From Chloroflexota bacterium (GTDB lineage Bacteria > Chloroflexota > Dehalococcoidia > SHYB01): a DNA stretch of 9,903 nucleotides. The first letter of the stretch is position 1. The number at the start of each line of letters is the position of its first letter. The notes beneath the pieces were generated by a model. That model made no database searches. It was not told where the DNA came from and worked only from the letters and a program-made list of their open reading frames with translations. Positions 1-6,372 of the stretch are shown piece after piece. Where the stretch lies: NCBI GenBank assembly GCA_016200725.1, contig JACQEE010000011.1, forward strand, positions 1 to 9,903. The letters are read 5' to 3'. The translations under genes and the position numbers were made by a program.

Positions 1-1
1 T

Positions 2-919
2 CTGAGCATGCTCTCAGGCTTCAACGGTATCGGCAACGACCGCGCCGCCGACCTCATGTCTCGCGCCTACAACGACTGGGTCATCGACTGGTGTTCAGCC
101 GGCCCCGAGCGCCTATTCCCTGCCGCCGTCCTCCCTCTCGTGTCGGCCACCGACTCCGCGAACGAGATGCGCCGCGTCGCAGCGAATGGCTTCAAACTCG
201 CGATGGTGCGCCCCATCCCGCTCCGTGGCCTCTACCCGCTCCAGCGTGAGTACGACGCCCTCTGGCACTCCTTCTGCGAGACGCGCCTCGTCGTCGGGAT
301 GCATACCCTTGGCGGCCCAGGCACACCTTGGGGCGATCTGCTCGACCGCGCCGCCGACAAGGCGCAGATGCCCGGCCCTGCGCCCACGCGCTGCCTGGGC
401 TTCGTCCACGAGGCGATGACGTTCGTGGCGAGCATGCTCCTCTCCGGCTTCTTCGAGCGCTTTCCCAACATGCCGCCTATGGCCATCATGGAGTCCAACG
501 CCACCTGGCTCCCCATCGTCCTCGAGCAGTGCGACCGCGTCGCCAAGAGCAAGAGCGGCCCGCGCCTTGCCGCGCTCCCTAGCGAGACGTTCATGTCGCG
601 CTGCTTCATCGCCTTCGAGGGCGACGAAGAAGGCGTCCATAAGCAGCACACGTACTTCGAGAACATCGGCATCTGGTCATCCGACCTTCCCCACATCGAT
701 GGCTCCGACGCTTGGACCGCCATGCGCGAGATGGATGAGGCCGGCGTCCCCGAGAAGGTCCAGGGCAAACTCCTCGGCGCCAACGCCTGCCGCATGTACG
801 GCATCCCTGCGAAGACGTTCACCACGACCGAGCCTGAGAGCTACGGCCCGCGACCAGCCTGGTTCCCCAGCGACGCTGACCTCGACCGCGAGTTCGCCAG
901 CCGCGTGGCCCCTCGATAA
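2..919 (+). CDS. Amidohydrolase-2 family metal-dependent hydrolase, 5' truncated by window edge
   Basis: The frame is open to the left edge, so the first ATG (position 8) is probably internal. The N-terminal metal-binding D/H-x-H strand of the TIM barrel is missing. Alignment with the paralogue at 925-1941 suggests roughly 70-80 residues lie outside the window. Counting from the ATG at 8, the visible part has the barrel His (H99 in VGMHT), the acidic residue of the M-E-S-N-A-T-W-L-P segment (E162) and the metal-ligand Asp in SSDLPH (D226), with F-E-G-D-E just before it. These are hallmarks of amidohydrolase_2 enzymes (the ACMSD-like group: decarboxylases and hydrolases of carboxylated or cyclic substrates). 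The substrate cannot be told. It ends with TAA 5 nt before the next start, so the two paralogues are probably co-transcribed. The protein is cytoplasmic, with no signal peptide or membrane segment in the visible part. Confidence 0.88.
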   Translation: MSMLSGFNGIGNDRAADLMSRAYNDWVIDWCSAGPERLFPAAVLPLVSATDSANEMRRVAANGFKLAMVRPIPLRGLYPLQREYDALWHSFCETRLVVGMHTLGGPGTPWGDLLDRAADKAQMPGPAPTRCLGFVHEAMTFVASMLLSGFFERFPNMPPMAIMESNATWLPIVLEQCDRVAKSKSGPRLAALPSETFMSRCFIAFEGDEEGVHKQHTYFENIGIWSSDLPHIDGSDAWTAMREMDEAGVPEKVQGKLLGANACRMYGIPAKTFTTTEPESYGPRPAWFPSDADLDREFASRVAPR

Positions 920-924
920 CCTCC

Positions 925-1941
925 ATGTCACCGACGATTCCCCAGCGGCGCGTGTTCGACGCCGACGCCCATCTGGTCGAGGCTCCGTTCCTCGTCGATT
1001 CCTGGAAGTCCGCCGCCGGTCCCCCGGCACCGATGGCTCCGGGTCACTACGAGCATTCGCGCGATCGCCTCGCTCGGATGGACGCGCAGGGCATCCAATG
1101 CGCGCTGCTCTTTCCCACCCTCTTTCAGCACATCGGTCTCGTCGGTGATGTGACGGCGAGCACGACGCTTGCTCGCGCGTACAACGATTGGGCGCACGAC
1201 TACGCCTCCGCCGACGCAACGCGCCTTCTTCCCATCGGCATCCTTCCGCTCCAGGGCATCGACGCCTCGAACGTCGAGGTCCGTCGCGTCGCCGCCCTAG
1301 GCTTCCGCGCCGTGCTCGTGCCGCCGCAGTTGATCGATGGCCGCTACGTCACGAGCGCGCACTTCGATCCCCTCTGGAAAGCCATCGCCGACGCTGGCCT
1401 CCTCGCCTCGGTCCATCCGCCACTCGCGGCGGTGGGCAATGAGATGACGTCCTACGCAAAGGTAGCCGCGACCGCAGGCGCCTGGTCTGGCGTCGGCGAC
1501 GCGCTTGCGGCGATTGCCCCGGCGATGGACTGCAACGCCTTCCTCATGACCTTCATGTCGCGCGGCGTGCTCGAGAAATTCCCGACGCTGCGCATCGCCT
1601 TCTTCCACGCCGGCGCCGCATGGCTGCCGCTCGCCCTCGAGAAGACCGAGACCGCGATGTGGCTTTGCAATCAGCGCGACCCTGTCAGCCTGGAGCCCGG
1701 CCAGGTGTTCGAGAGCCGCAGGAACTTCGTCACGTTCGGTGCGGGCGACGGCAGCGTCCGCCGCATGCCCGATACCTTCGCTCGCCTCGCCGCCTGGGGC
1801 TCCCACCACCCGTACCCCGGCACTGGCTCAGCTGCCGATGCCATCGCCGACCTCAAGCGCGGGGGCGTTCCCAAGGCCACCATCGCTGCGCTGATGGGTG
1901 GCAATGCGGCCCGTGTTCTCCAGGGAGTCACCGCACGATGA
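925..1941 (+). CDS. Amidohydrolase-2 family protein, paralogue of the upstream gene, with altered metal-site Asp
   Basis: A 338-aa protein with amidohydrolase_2 landmarks: D-A-D-A-H at residues 12-16, barrel His H164 (ASVHPP), and FFHAGAAWLPLALEK at 226-240. It shares the RAYNDW block (85-90), R-R-V-A-A-x-G-F (120-127) and a matching C-terminal helix (GGVPKATIAALMGGNAARV) with the upstream gene, pointing to a tandem duplication. The unusual point is the position of the usual metal-ligand/catalytic Asp (family pattern W-G/A-S-D-x-P-H), which here reads WGSHHPYPG, with H294 instead of Asp. The protein may therefore have altered metal chemistry, be non-hydrolytic (a decarboxylase or hydratase type), or be inactive. 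The ATG at 925 is chosen because it lies just before the conserved first strand; no strong ribosome-binding site is visible. The stop overlaps the next start as ATGA (1938-1941). Confidence 0.87.
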   Translation: MSPTIPQRRVFDADAHLVEAPFLVDSWKSAAGPPAPMAPGHYEHSRDRLARMDAQGIQCALLFPTLFQHIGLVGDVTASTTLARAYNDWAHDYASADATRLLPIGILPLQGIDASNVEVRRVAALGFRAVLVPPQLIDGRYVTSAHFDPLWKAIADAGLLASVHPPLAAVGNEMTSYAKVAATAGAWSGVGDALAAIAPAMDCNAFLMTFMSRGVLEKFPTLRIAFFHAGAAWLPLALEKTETAMWLCNQRDPVSLEPGQVFESRRNFVTFGAGDGSVRRMPDTFARLAAWGSHHPYPGTGSAADAIADLKRGGVPKATIAALMGGNAARVLQGVTAR

Positions 1942-2339
1942 CCACTCAACCCTTCCAACCTGGCGGGTTCGCGAAGCACCTCGCCATGACGCTCGAGCGT
2001 GGGGAGTTGGGCACCGCGCGCAGCCGCATGACCGTGTTGCCGATCCATATGCAGAGCGCGGGGGTGATGCAAGGCGGCCTGCTCGTCGCTCTGGCTGATA
2101 TGGCCATGTCGGCCTCGCTGGGCGGGATGCTCGAGCCGGGACAGGTGCCCACAACCATCGAGATGAAGGTCAACTTCCTCCGGCCAGCCCTCCTGGGCGA
2201 CGAACTGGTCGCTGAGGCACGTGTGGTGCAGAAGGGCAAGAGCGTTGCGGTAACCGACGTGGAGATCCGTAACGCCAAGACCGGCAAGGTGCTGCTCAAG
2301 GGGCTGGGGACTCAGATGTTCGTCCCCAAGACTAACTGA
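1938..2339 (+). CDS. PaaI-type hotdog-fold acyl-CoA thioesterase
   Basis: A 133-aa single hotdog domain, the normal length for PaaI/YbgC-like thioesterases that hydrolyse acyl- or aryl-CoA thioesters in the cytoplasm. The signature is at residues 37-57: H-M-Q-S-A-G-V-M-Q-G-G-L-L-V-A-L-A-D-M-A-M, matching N-x-x-G-x-x-H-G-G-x-x-x-x-L-x-D, with the putative general base D54. The central helix is followed by the strand IEMKVNFLRPA (74-84), typical of the fold. The common H-G-G histidine is Q45 here, so the active site departs from the consensus. The start at 1938 overlaps the previous stop (ATGA). GGGAG at 1923-1927 could serve as a weak Shine-Dalgarno site, and translational coupling is likely. 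It may release CoA products of the amidohydrolase unit; that is an inference from position. The 3' end overlaps the convergent oxidoreductase gene by 8 bases. Confidence 0.87.
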   Translation: MTTQPFQPGGFAKHLAMTLERGELGTARSRMTVLPIHMQSAGVMQGGLLVALADMAMSASLGGMLEPGQVPTTIEMKVNFLRPALLGDELVAEARVVQKGKSVAVTDVEIRNAKTGKVLLKGLGTQMFVPKTN

Positions 2340-3561
2340 GCAGCCCCCGCACGTTGAACGCCGCGTCCTGCAACTGCGCGAGTTTCGTCGAAAGGTCCGT
2401 CTTCCGCTGGATGAGGCGCTGGAAGACCGGAAACTCCTTCGCAGACGTGTTGACCGAGAAGTAGGCTCGCAGCACGTGCTGTTTCAGATACAGCACCACG
2501 AACGCCTTGTCCTCCATTTTGCCGCGCACCAGCGCCTGGTCGTGCTCCGATTCGTCGCCCGCGAACTCGAGGTGTAGGTCGAAGATGTCGGACCACACAT
2601 ACGTCAGCAGGTTGTAGGGCGTCTCCTTCCCCGCCATGTTCATCCCCGCGATCTGTCCCGTGTACTCCGCGTGGCCCCAGTGCTCGACGCGCCGCCGCTT
2701 GCCGAAGACGGGGTCGGGGTAGTTCACCACGTCGCCCGCAGCGAAGATGTTTGGGTGCGACGTATGCATCTTCTCGTCGACCACGATCCCGTTATCGACG
2801 CGCACGCCGCCCGCGATGGCCACTTCCGTCCGCGGCCTGATACCCACGCCGACGACCACGAAATCGCAGGGGTACTCCCGGCTCTGCGTCTTCACCGACG
2901 CAACTCGTCCGCTGCCGTCGAACGACTCCACGCCGTCGCCCGTCACGAATCGAACGCCGCGCTCCTCGCAGTAGCGCTTCACGAAGCCGGCGAGTCCTGC
3001 GCCCGCGAACTTCGGCCAGATATGCGGCAGTGCCTCCAGCACCGTCACCTGCACGCCCTTCTTCGCCAGCGATGCCGCGACCTCGAGGCCGATGAAGCCC
3101 GCACCCACCAGCACCGCCCGCTTCCCCGGCAATGCCTCCGCGCCGATGGCCTGCGCATCCTCGACCGTCCTCAGATAGTGGATGCCTCCGAGGTTCGACC
3201 CTGCCAAGCGCGTCAGCCGCACCGGCTCGCCGCCCGTCGCGATGAGCAACTTCTCGTAGTGACACGTCTCGCCGTTCGACAGCGACACCGTCGCCTTCGC
3301 CGGGTCGAGCCCCTCGCCCTTCGTCCCCAGCAGCACGGTGATGTTGTTCTCGCGATACCACGCCTCCGGAGCGAGCAGCACCTTCTCGAGCGGCATCTCC
3401 CCGCGCAGAAAGTGTTTCGATAGCGGCGGCCGGTTGTACGGCACGAGCCGCTCTTCCGACACGAGCGTGATGCTCGCCGTCGCGTCCGCCTTCCGCAGTT
3501 GCTTCGCCGCCTCCAGCGCCGCCATTCCGCCCCCGATGATCAGGTACTTCGTCGACTGCAT
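2332..3561 (-). CDS. FAD/NAD(P)H-dependent oxidoreductase, ferredoxin/rubredoxin-reductase family
   Basis: A 409-aa flavoprotein with the full two-dinucleotide-domain layout. An FAD Rossmann motif G-G-G-M-A-A lies at residues 10-15 (after YLII), and PYNRPPLSK at 41-49 is typical of ferredoxin reductases. LLIATGG (105-111) follows, then the NAD(P)H Rossmann motif G-A-G-F-I-G at 153-158, with E175 ending the next strand, which favours NADH. The second FAD motif is HPNIFAAGDV (269-278), and EHWGHA at 293-298 precedes the C-terminal reductase domain. There is no redox-active CxxxxC, so it belongs with putidaredoxin, rubredoxin or ferredoxin reductases rather than glutathione reductase. It would pass electrons to an iron-sulfur partner or oxygenase, which is not visible here. 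The start is well supported: on the minus strand GGAGG (3573-3569) sits 7 nt before the ATG. It is transcribed divergently from the selenoprotein operon and converges on the thioesterase gene. Confidence 0.92.
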   Translation of the reverse strand: MQSTKYLIIGGGMAALEAAKQLRKADATASITLVSEERLVPYNRPPLSKHFLRGEMPLEKVLLAPEAWYRENNITVLLGTKGEGLDPAKATVSLSNGETCHYEKLLIATGGEPVRLTRLAGSNLGGIHYLRTVEDAQAIGAEALPGKRAVLVGAGFIGLEVAASLAKKGVQVTVLEALPHIWPKFAGAGLAGFVKRYCEERGVRFVTGDGVESFDGSGRVASVKTQSREYPCDFVVVGVGIRPRTEVAIAGGVRVDNGIVVDEKMHTSHPNIFAAGDVVNYPDPVFGKRRRVEHWGHAEYTGQIAGMNMAGKETPYNLLTYVWSDIFDLHLEFAGDESEHDQALVRGKMEDKAFVVLYLKQHVLRAYFSVNTSAKEFPVFQRLIQRKTDLSTKLAQLQDAAFNVRGLLS

Positions 3562-3592
3562 ACCTCAGCCTCCAACAAGACCGGCCTCGACT

Positions 3593-3618
3593 ACGCTACC
3601 AGTCGCGTATGGTAGCAT
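3593..3618. promoter_or_regulatory. Inverted repeat and putative divergent -10 boxes between oxidoreductase and selenoprotein operon
   Basis: In the 63-base gap between divergent genes, GCTACCA (3595-3601) and TGGTAGC (3610-3616) form a perfect 7-bp inverted repeat around 8 bases. Each arm contains a TAnnnT-type -10 candidate facing outward: TAGCAT on the plus strand (3613-3618), 6 nt before the ATG at 3625, and TAGCGT on the minus strand (3598-3593), about 31 nt before the ATG at 3561. This may be a symmetric divergent promoter or an operator shared by both genes. The very short plus-strand distance would imply a nearly leaderless transcript. No good -35 box is seen. The repeat is observed; its role is inferred. 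Confidence 0.4.
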
Positions 3619-3624
3619 CAGGCC

Positions 3625-4638
3625 ATGAACCATCGGTTTCACTCCCCCGAAATCGCCACGGAAGGCCCGGTGGCTGCTATCGAGACCTGCTTCGACCGGG
3701 GCTGGACCGACGGCCTGCCGGTGATGCCGCCCACACCCGACCGAGTGGCCGAGTTCCTCGATGTCGTAGCGCTCAAGCCCGACGAGGTCATCGGCGCGGT
3801 GCCCACTCGAGAAGTGGTCATCACTGCTGAGAAAGTGGCCATCAACGCCGTCATGGCGGGCTGCCTGCCTGAATATATGCCCGTGGTCGTGGCCGCCTGC
3901 CGCGCCATGTGCGATGAGCCGTTCAACCTCCACGCCAACTCCGGCACGCTTTCCGGCGCGGCGCAGATCGTGGTCGTGAATGGCCCCATCCGCAAGGAAC
4001 TGGGCATCAACTCCGGCCTCGGTGTCTTCGGCCCGGGCTTCCGCGCCAACGCGACGATTGGCCGGGCCGTACGTCTGGTCATTCGCAACGTCACGCGTTC
4101 CATCCCTGGGTTTCTCGATCGGGCTTCCTTCTCCCAGCCCGGACGGTTCACCTGGTGCTTCGGCGAGAACGAGGAGGACAGCCCCTGGACGCCCCTGCAC
4201 GCAGAGCGAGGCCTGGCCCCCGAGGCGAGCGCGGTAACGCTCTTCGCGCCGATGGATCCGGTCAAAGCCACGGGCCTGCACCCGAAATCGCCTGAGTCGT
4301 TCCTCGAACGAGCGGCATTCCTGGTGCGGACGGTCTGGACATACAAGCAGTCCTCCAGTTACGACTCATGCCGGAGCCTGCTTGCTGTCATCGGCTGGGA
4401 GCATATGAACCTGTGCCTCCAGGCCGGGTGGAGCAAAGCCGACATCCGGAATTATCTGTTCCCTCGGCTCAGGGCGCCGGGTAATGGGTGGGAGTTCCGA
4501 TCGCCCATTGCCAGTCCCGACAATATTCTCGTGGTGGCCGCCGGCGGGCCAGCCGTGATGCAGAGTTGGTTCATGGTGCCGTTCCCGAGCCATGGCCCGG
4601 TGACGCGGGCGGTCGAGCCTGCGAGGAGGACGTCATGA
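3625..4638 (+). CDS. Conserved protein of unknown function, translationally coupled to the UGSC selenoprotein
   Basis: A 337-aa protein whose biochemical family I cannot name. Blocks that look strongly conserved are GWTDGLPVMPPTPDRV (26-41), VAINAVMAGCLPEYMPVVVAA (in residues 71-91), IVVVNGPIRKELGINSG (115-131) and GPGFRANATIGRAVRLVIRNV (in 137-156). A C-terminal strand-like segment ILVVAAGGPA lies at 301-310. Seven cysteines are present (22, 80, 92, 96, 178, 249, 264); C92 and C96 are close together, and C80 sits in the M-A-G-C motif. There is no signal peptide or transmembrane helix, so it is probably cytoplasmic. Its TGA overlaps the ATG of the selenoprotein gene as ATGA (4635-4638), the strongest hint of function: the product probably acts with, or is the redox partner or catalytic subunit for, the UGSC protein. 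The start at 3625 is chosen by the frame limit and the nearby -10-like box; no Shine-Dalgarno site is obvious. Confidence 0.85.
   Translation: MNHRFHSPEIATEGPVAAIETCFDRGWTDGLPVMPPTPDRVAEFLDVVALKPDEVIGAVPTREVVITAEKVAINAVMAGCLPEYMPVVVAACRAMCDEPFNLHANSGTLSGAAQIVVVNGPIRKELGINSGLGVFGPGFRANATIGRAVRLVIRNVTRSIPGFLDRASFSQPGRFTWCFGENEEDSPWTPLHAERGLAPEASAVTLFAPMDPVKATGLHPKSPESFLERAAFLVRTVWTYKQSSSYDSCRSLLAVIGWEHMNLCLQAGWSKADIRNYLFPRLRAPGNGWEFRSPIASPDNILVVAAGGPAVMQSWFMVPFPSHGPVTRAVEPARRTS
4624..4629 (+). promoter_or_regulatory. Ribosome-binding site of the UGSC selenoprotein gene
   Basis: A perfect AGGAGG, embedded in the last codons of the upstream gene, lies 5 nt before the ATG at 4635. It fixes the start of the selenoprotein gene and argues against the longer upstream frame that begins at 4488. 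Confidence 0.75.
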
Positions 4639-5189
4639 CAGCGACCGCGAACAAGCCGTACGTGATTCTCGACCCCACCTCCGGCCCGCTGCGGGGCAAG
4701 GACTCGCGTCCGATGGCGAGACGCCGGGTCACGCTGGATGGCGTGGTGCTGGGATTGCTCTCCAACGGAAAATCGAATAGCCAGGAATTGCTCGACGCCG
4801 TTTTCGCGGAACTGGCGAAGAGTTTTGAACTGCTCCAGTCGCTGCGATTCCGCAAGGACAGCGTCTCCGTGCCGCCACGCAAGGAACACTTCGCGCAACT
4901 GACGCGCGAAGCCGGGGCCGTGGTCACCGCGATAGGCGACTGAGGGTCGTGCTCGTCGCGCAGTATGCGCGACGCGATCGAACTGGAGTGGGCCGGCGTG
5001 CCGTCGGTGGCCATCATCGCAGAGCCGCTGGTCGGTTCGGCGGAGGCGATGAAGCGCCTGAGCGGCGTTCCCGATTACGAGTACATCGTGGTGCCGTTCC
5101 CGGTCGGCGGCCTGAGCCGCGAGCAGATCGAGGCGCGGGCGAAGGAGATCGCGCCCGCCGTCATTCGACTCCTGACAGCCAAACACTAG
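4635..5189 (+). CDS. UGSC-family selenoprotein with in-frame UGA read as selenocysteine
   Basis: Read through the in-frame TGA at 4941-4943, this gene encodes 184 residues and ends at TAG. The N-terminal half carries YVILDPTSGP (9-18), RVTLDGVVLGLLSNGKSN (31-48), an amphipathic helix (51-66) and GAVVTAIGD (94-102). Selenocysteine is residue 103, giving D-U-G-S-C-S-S-R-S-M-R-D-A-I-E-L-E (102-118), followed by GVPSVAIIAEP and a C-terminal helical region. This is the layout of the family called UGSC (seleno)protein, whose cysteine forms read CGSC. The U-x-x-C arrangement resembles thioredoxin-like redox motifs, but the true function is unknown. The downstream half alone begins mid-domain and has no ribosome-binding site, so it is not an independent gene. 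A SECIS-like hairpin follows the UGA. Stop/start overlap couples it to the upstream gene. Sec insertion would need selA, selB, selC and selD elsewhere in the genome. Without that machinery, only a 102-aa truncated product would be made. Confidence 0.93.
4941..4943 (+). other. In-frame UGA codon, predicted selenocysteine
   Basis: The TGA lies in the same frame as both the N-terminal half (4635 onward) and the downstream open frame to 5189. It is followed directly by GGG TCG TGC (Gly-Ser-Cys), so the codon occupies the U of the UGSC motif, where other family members have Sec or Cys. A conventional gene caller would end the gene here and start a spurious one at the ATG at 4965. Confidence 0.92.
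4954..4974 (+). promoter_or_regulatory. Putative bacterial SECIS element
   Basis: Arms CGTCGCGCA (4954-4962) and TGCGCGACG (4966-4974) pair perfectly over 9 bp around loop GTA (or AGTAT if the closing A-U pair opens). The apical loop begins 19 nt after the UGA and has G in its first two positions. Known bacterial SECIS elements lie inside the coding region just after the UGA, with the apical loop about 16-37 nt away and a G among its first two bases; this hairpin fits. Its predicted role is to bind SelB carrying Sec-tRNA. The loop is small compared with the E. coli fdhF example. Confidence 0.75.
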
Positions 5190-5210
5190 ATCGCGAACTC
5201 GGAGATCTGC

Positions 5211-6371
5211 ATGCGGGCGTACAAGACCATCTCCGCGGACACACACCTGGAGATCTCTCCGGAGCAATGGACGTGGCGGTTGCCCGCGAAGTACCGGGAT
5301 CGAGGGCCGCGCGTCGTCGCGCTCACCGAGAAGGACCTGCCGCCGGGGCTGCCCGTGTTCGGCGAGGGGTGGATCGCCGAAGGCATCGACCGAGTCGTGC
5401 CGCTGGGCATGAACCTGGCGGCGGGGAAGAAGCCTCAAGAGCGCCGCACGTACGGTTGGTACTACCGCGAACACCACGTCGGCGCGGGTGACGCAGCGCA
5501 GCGAGTGCGCGAGATGGACCAGGATGGCGTGGACGCCGAGGTAGAGTACGCGGCGGTCGCGGGCCCCGGTTTCCTCGGGCGCCTCAAGGACCGCGATCTC
5601 TACCTCGCCTGCATCGAGGCGTACAACGACTTCCTGGCCAAGGACTTTTGCGCCTACTCCCCCGAGCGTCTGTGGGGCCTGGCCCAGGTGCCGGTGACCG
5701 GCATCGAAGACGCGGCGGCGGAACTGAAGCGCACGCGCGACTACAAGACCCTTAGGGGCTGGCAGTTGGGCTCATGGCCCAGCGGCAAGAGCCACCCCTC
5801 GCCGGAGGACGACGCATTCTGGAGCCTCGCGCTCAGCCTCAAGGCGCCGCTCACCGCGCACGTCACCTTCAGCCCGGAGGCCGCCGGCGAGTCGAGGCGC
5901 AGCGGGCAGATCCTCGAGGGTACTGGCGCCCCGCTGCATTCCGTGATGGCCGGCGGCTGCCCGCGCCCTGCCTACACCGTGTGCCAGATGATTGTTCATG
6001 GCGTGCTCGACCGCTTCCCCAACCTGCGCATCCATTTCGCAGAGACCGGTGCGGGCTGGGCCCCGTACTTCATGGAGCATGCCGATCAGATCTATGAGCA
6101 GTTCGGTCCCGCCAAAGGCGTCAAACTCAACCGGCTTCCCAGCGAATACTTCAAGCGATTCGCCCTCCTCGGGTTCCAGACCGACCGCGCGGCGATGCGG
6201 AACCGGCACGCCATCGGCGTCCAGAACCTCTGCTGGGGCAACGACTTCCCCCATTCGGCGGGCGACTGGCCGGAGTCGCAGCGGGTGATCGCGGAGCAGA
6301 TGGCTGGCGTGCCCGGCGACGAGCGGCGGAAGATGGTGGGAGAGAACGTCGCACGGTTCTACGGAGGATGA
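5211..6371 (+). CDS. Amidohydrolase-2 family metal-dependent hydrolase in the selenoprotein operon
   Basis: A 386-aa TIM-barrel amidohydrolase with all expected ligands: SADTHLEI at residues 8-15 (D10, H12), barrel His H217 (LTAHVTF), RIHFAETGAGWAPYFMEHAD (in 273-292) with E278, and the metal or catalytic Asp in CWGNDFPHSAGDWP (D345). The N-terminal D-x-H-x-E pattern and long insert (about residues 35-95) fit the larger amidohydrolase_2 members that act on aromatic or heterocyclic acids, but no substrate can be assigned. GGAG (5201-5204) lies 6 nt before the ATG. It starts 21 nt after the selenoprotein TAG and is followed by the VOC gene one base after its own stop, so it is a central operon member. 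It is only distantly similar to the two paralogues at 2-1941. The protein is cytoplasmic, with no signal sequence. Confidence 0.92.
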   Translation: MRAYKTISADTHLEISPEQWTWRLPAKYRDRGPRVVALTEKDLPPGLPVFGEGWIAEGIDRVVPLGMNLAAGKKPQERRTYGWYYREHHVGAGDAAQRVREMDQDGVDAEVEYAAVAGPGFLGRLKDRDLYLACIEAYNDFLAKDFCAYSPERLWGLAQVPVTGIEDAAAELKRTRDYKTLRGWQLGSWPSGKSHPSPEDDAFWSLALSLKAPLTAHVTFSPEAAGESRRSGQILEGTGAPLHSVMAGGCPRPAYTVCQMIVHGVLDRFPNLRIHFAETGAGWAPYFMEHADQIYEQFGPAKGVKLNRLPSEYFKRFALLGFQTDRAAMRNRHAIGVQNLCWGNDFPHSAGDWPESQRVIAEQMAGVPGDERRKMVGENVARFYGG

Positions 6372-6372
6372 C

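Noticed and set aside
113..649. Antisense open frame in the first amidohydrolase
   Set aside because: It is an Ala/Arg/Glu/His-rich shadow frame caused by high third-position G+C, and the plus-strand frame carries all the family motifs.
4488..4634. An N-terminal extension of the UGSC protein from the ATG at 4488
   Set aside because: It overlaps the end of the well-conserved upstream gene in another frame and gives low-complexity Arg/Gly-rich sequence. AGGAGG at 4624-4629 points to the ATG at 4635.
4965..5189. A separate 74-aa gene starting at the ATG at 4965
   Set aside because: It is in the same frame as the selenoprotein's first half, starts inside the conserved motif block and the hairpin, and has no ribosome-binding site. 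It is the C-terminal part of the UGSC protein.
4452..5477. A 341-aa minus-strand open frame across the selenoprotein gene
   Set aside because: It is Arg/His/Gln-rich with no recognisable domain and runs antisense to three plus-strand genes with good start signals. It is treated as a shadow frame, not as evidence against the selenoprotein.
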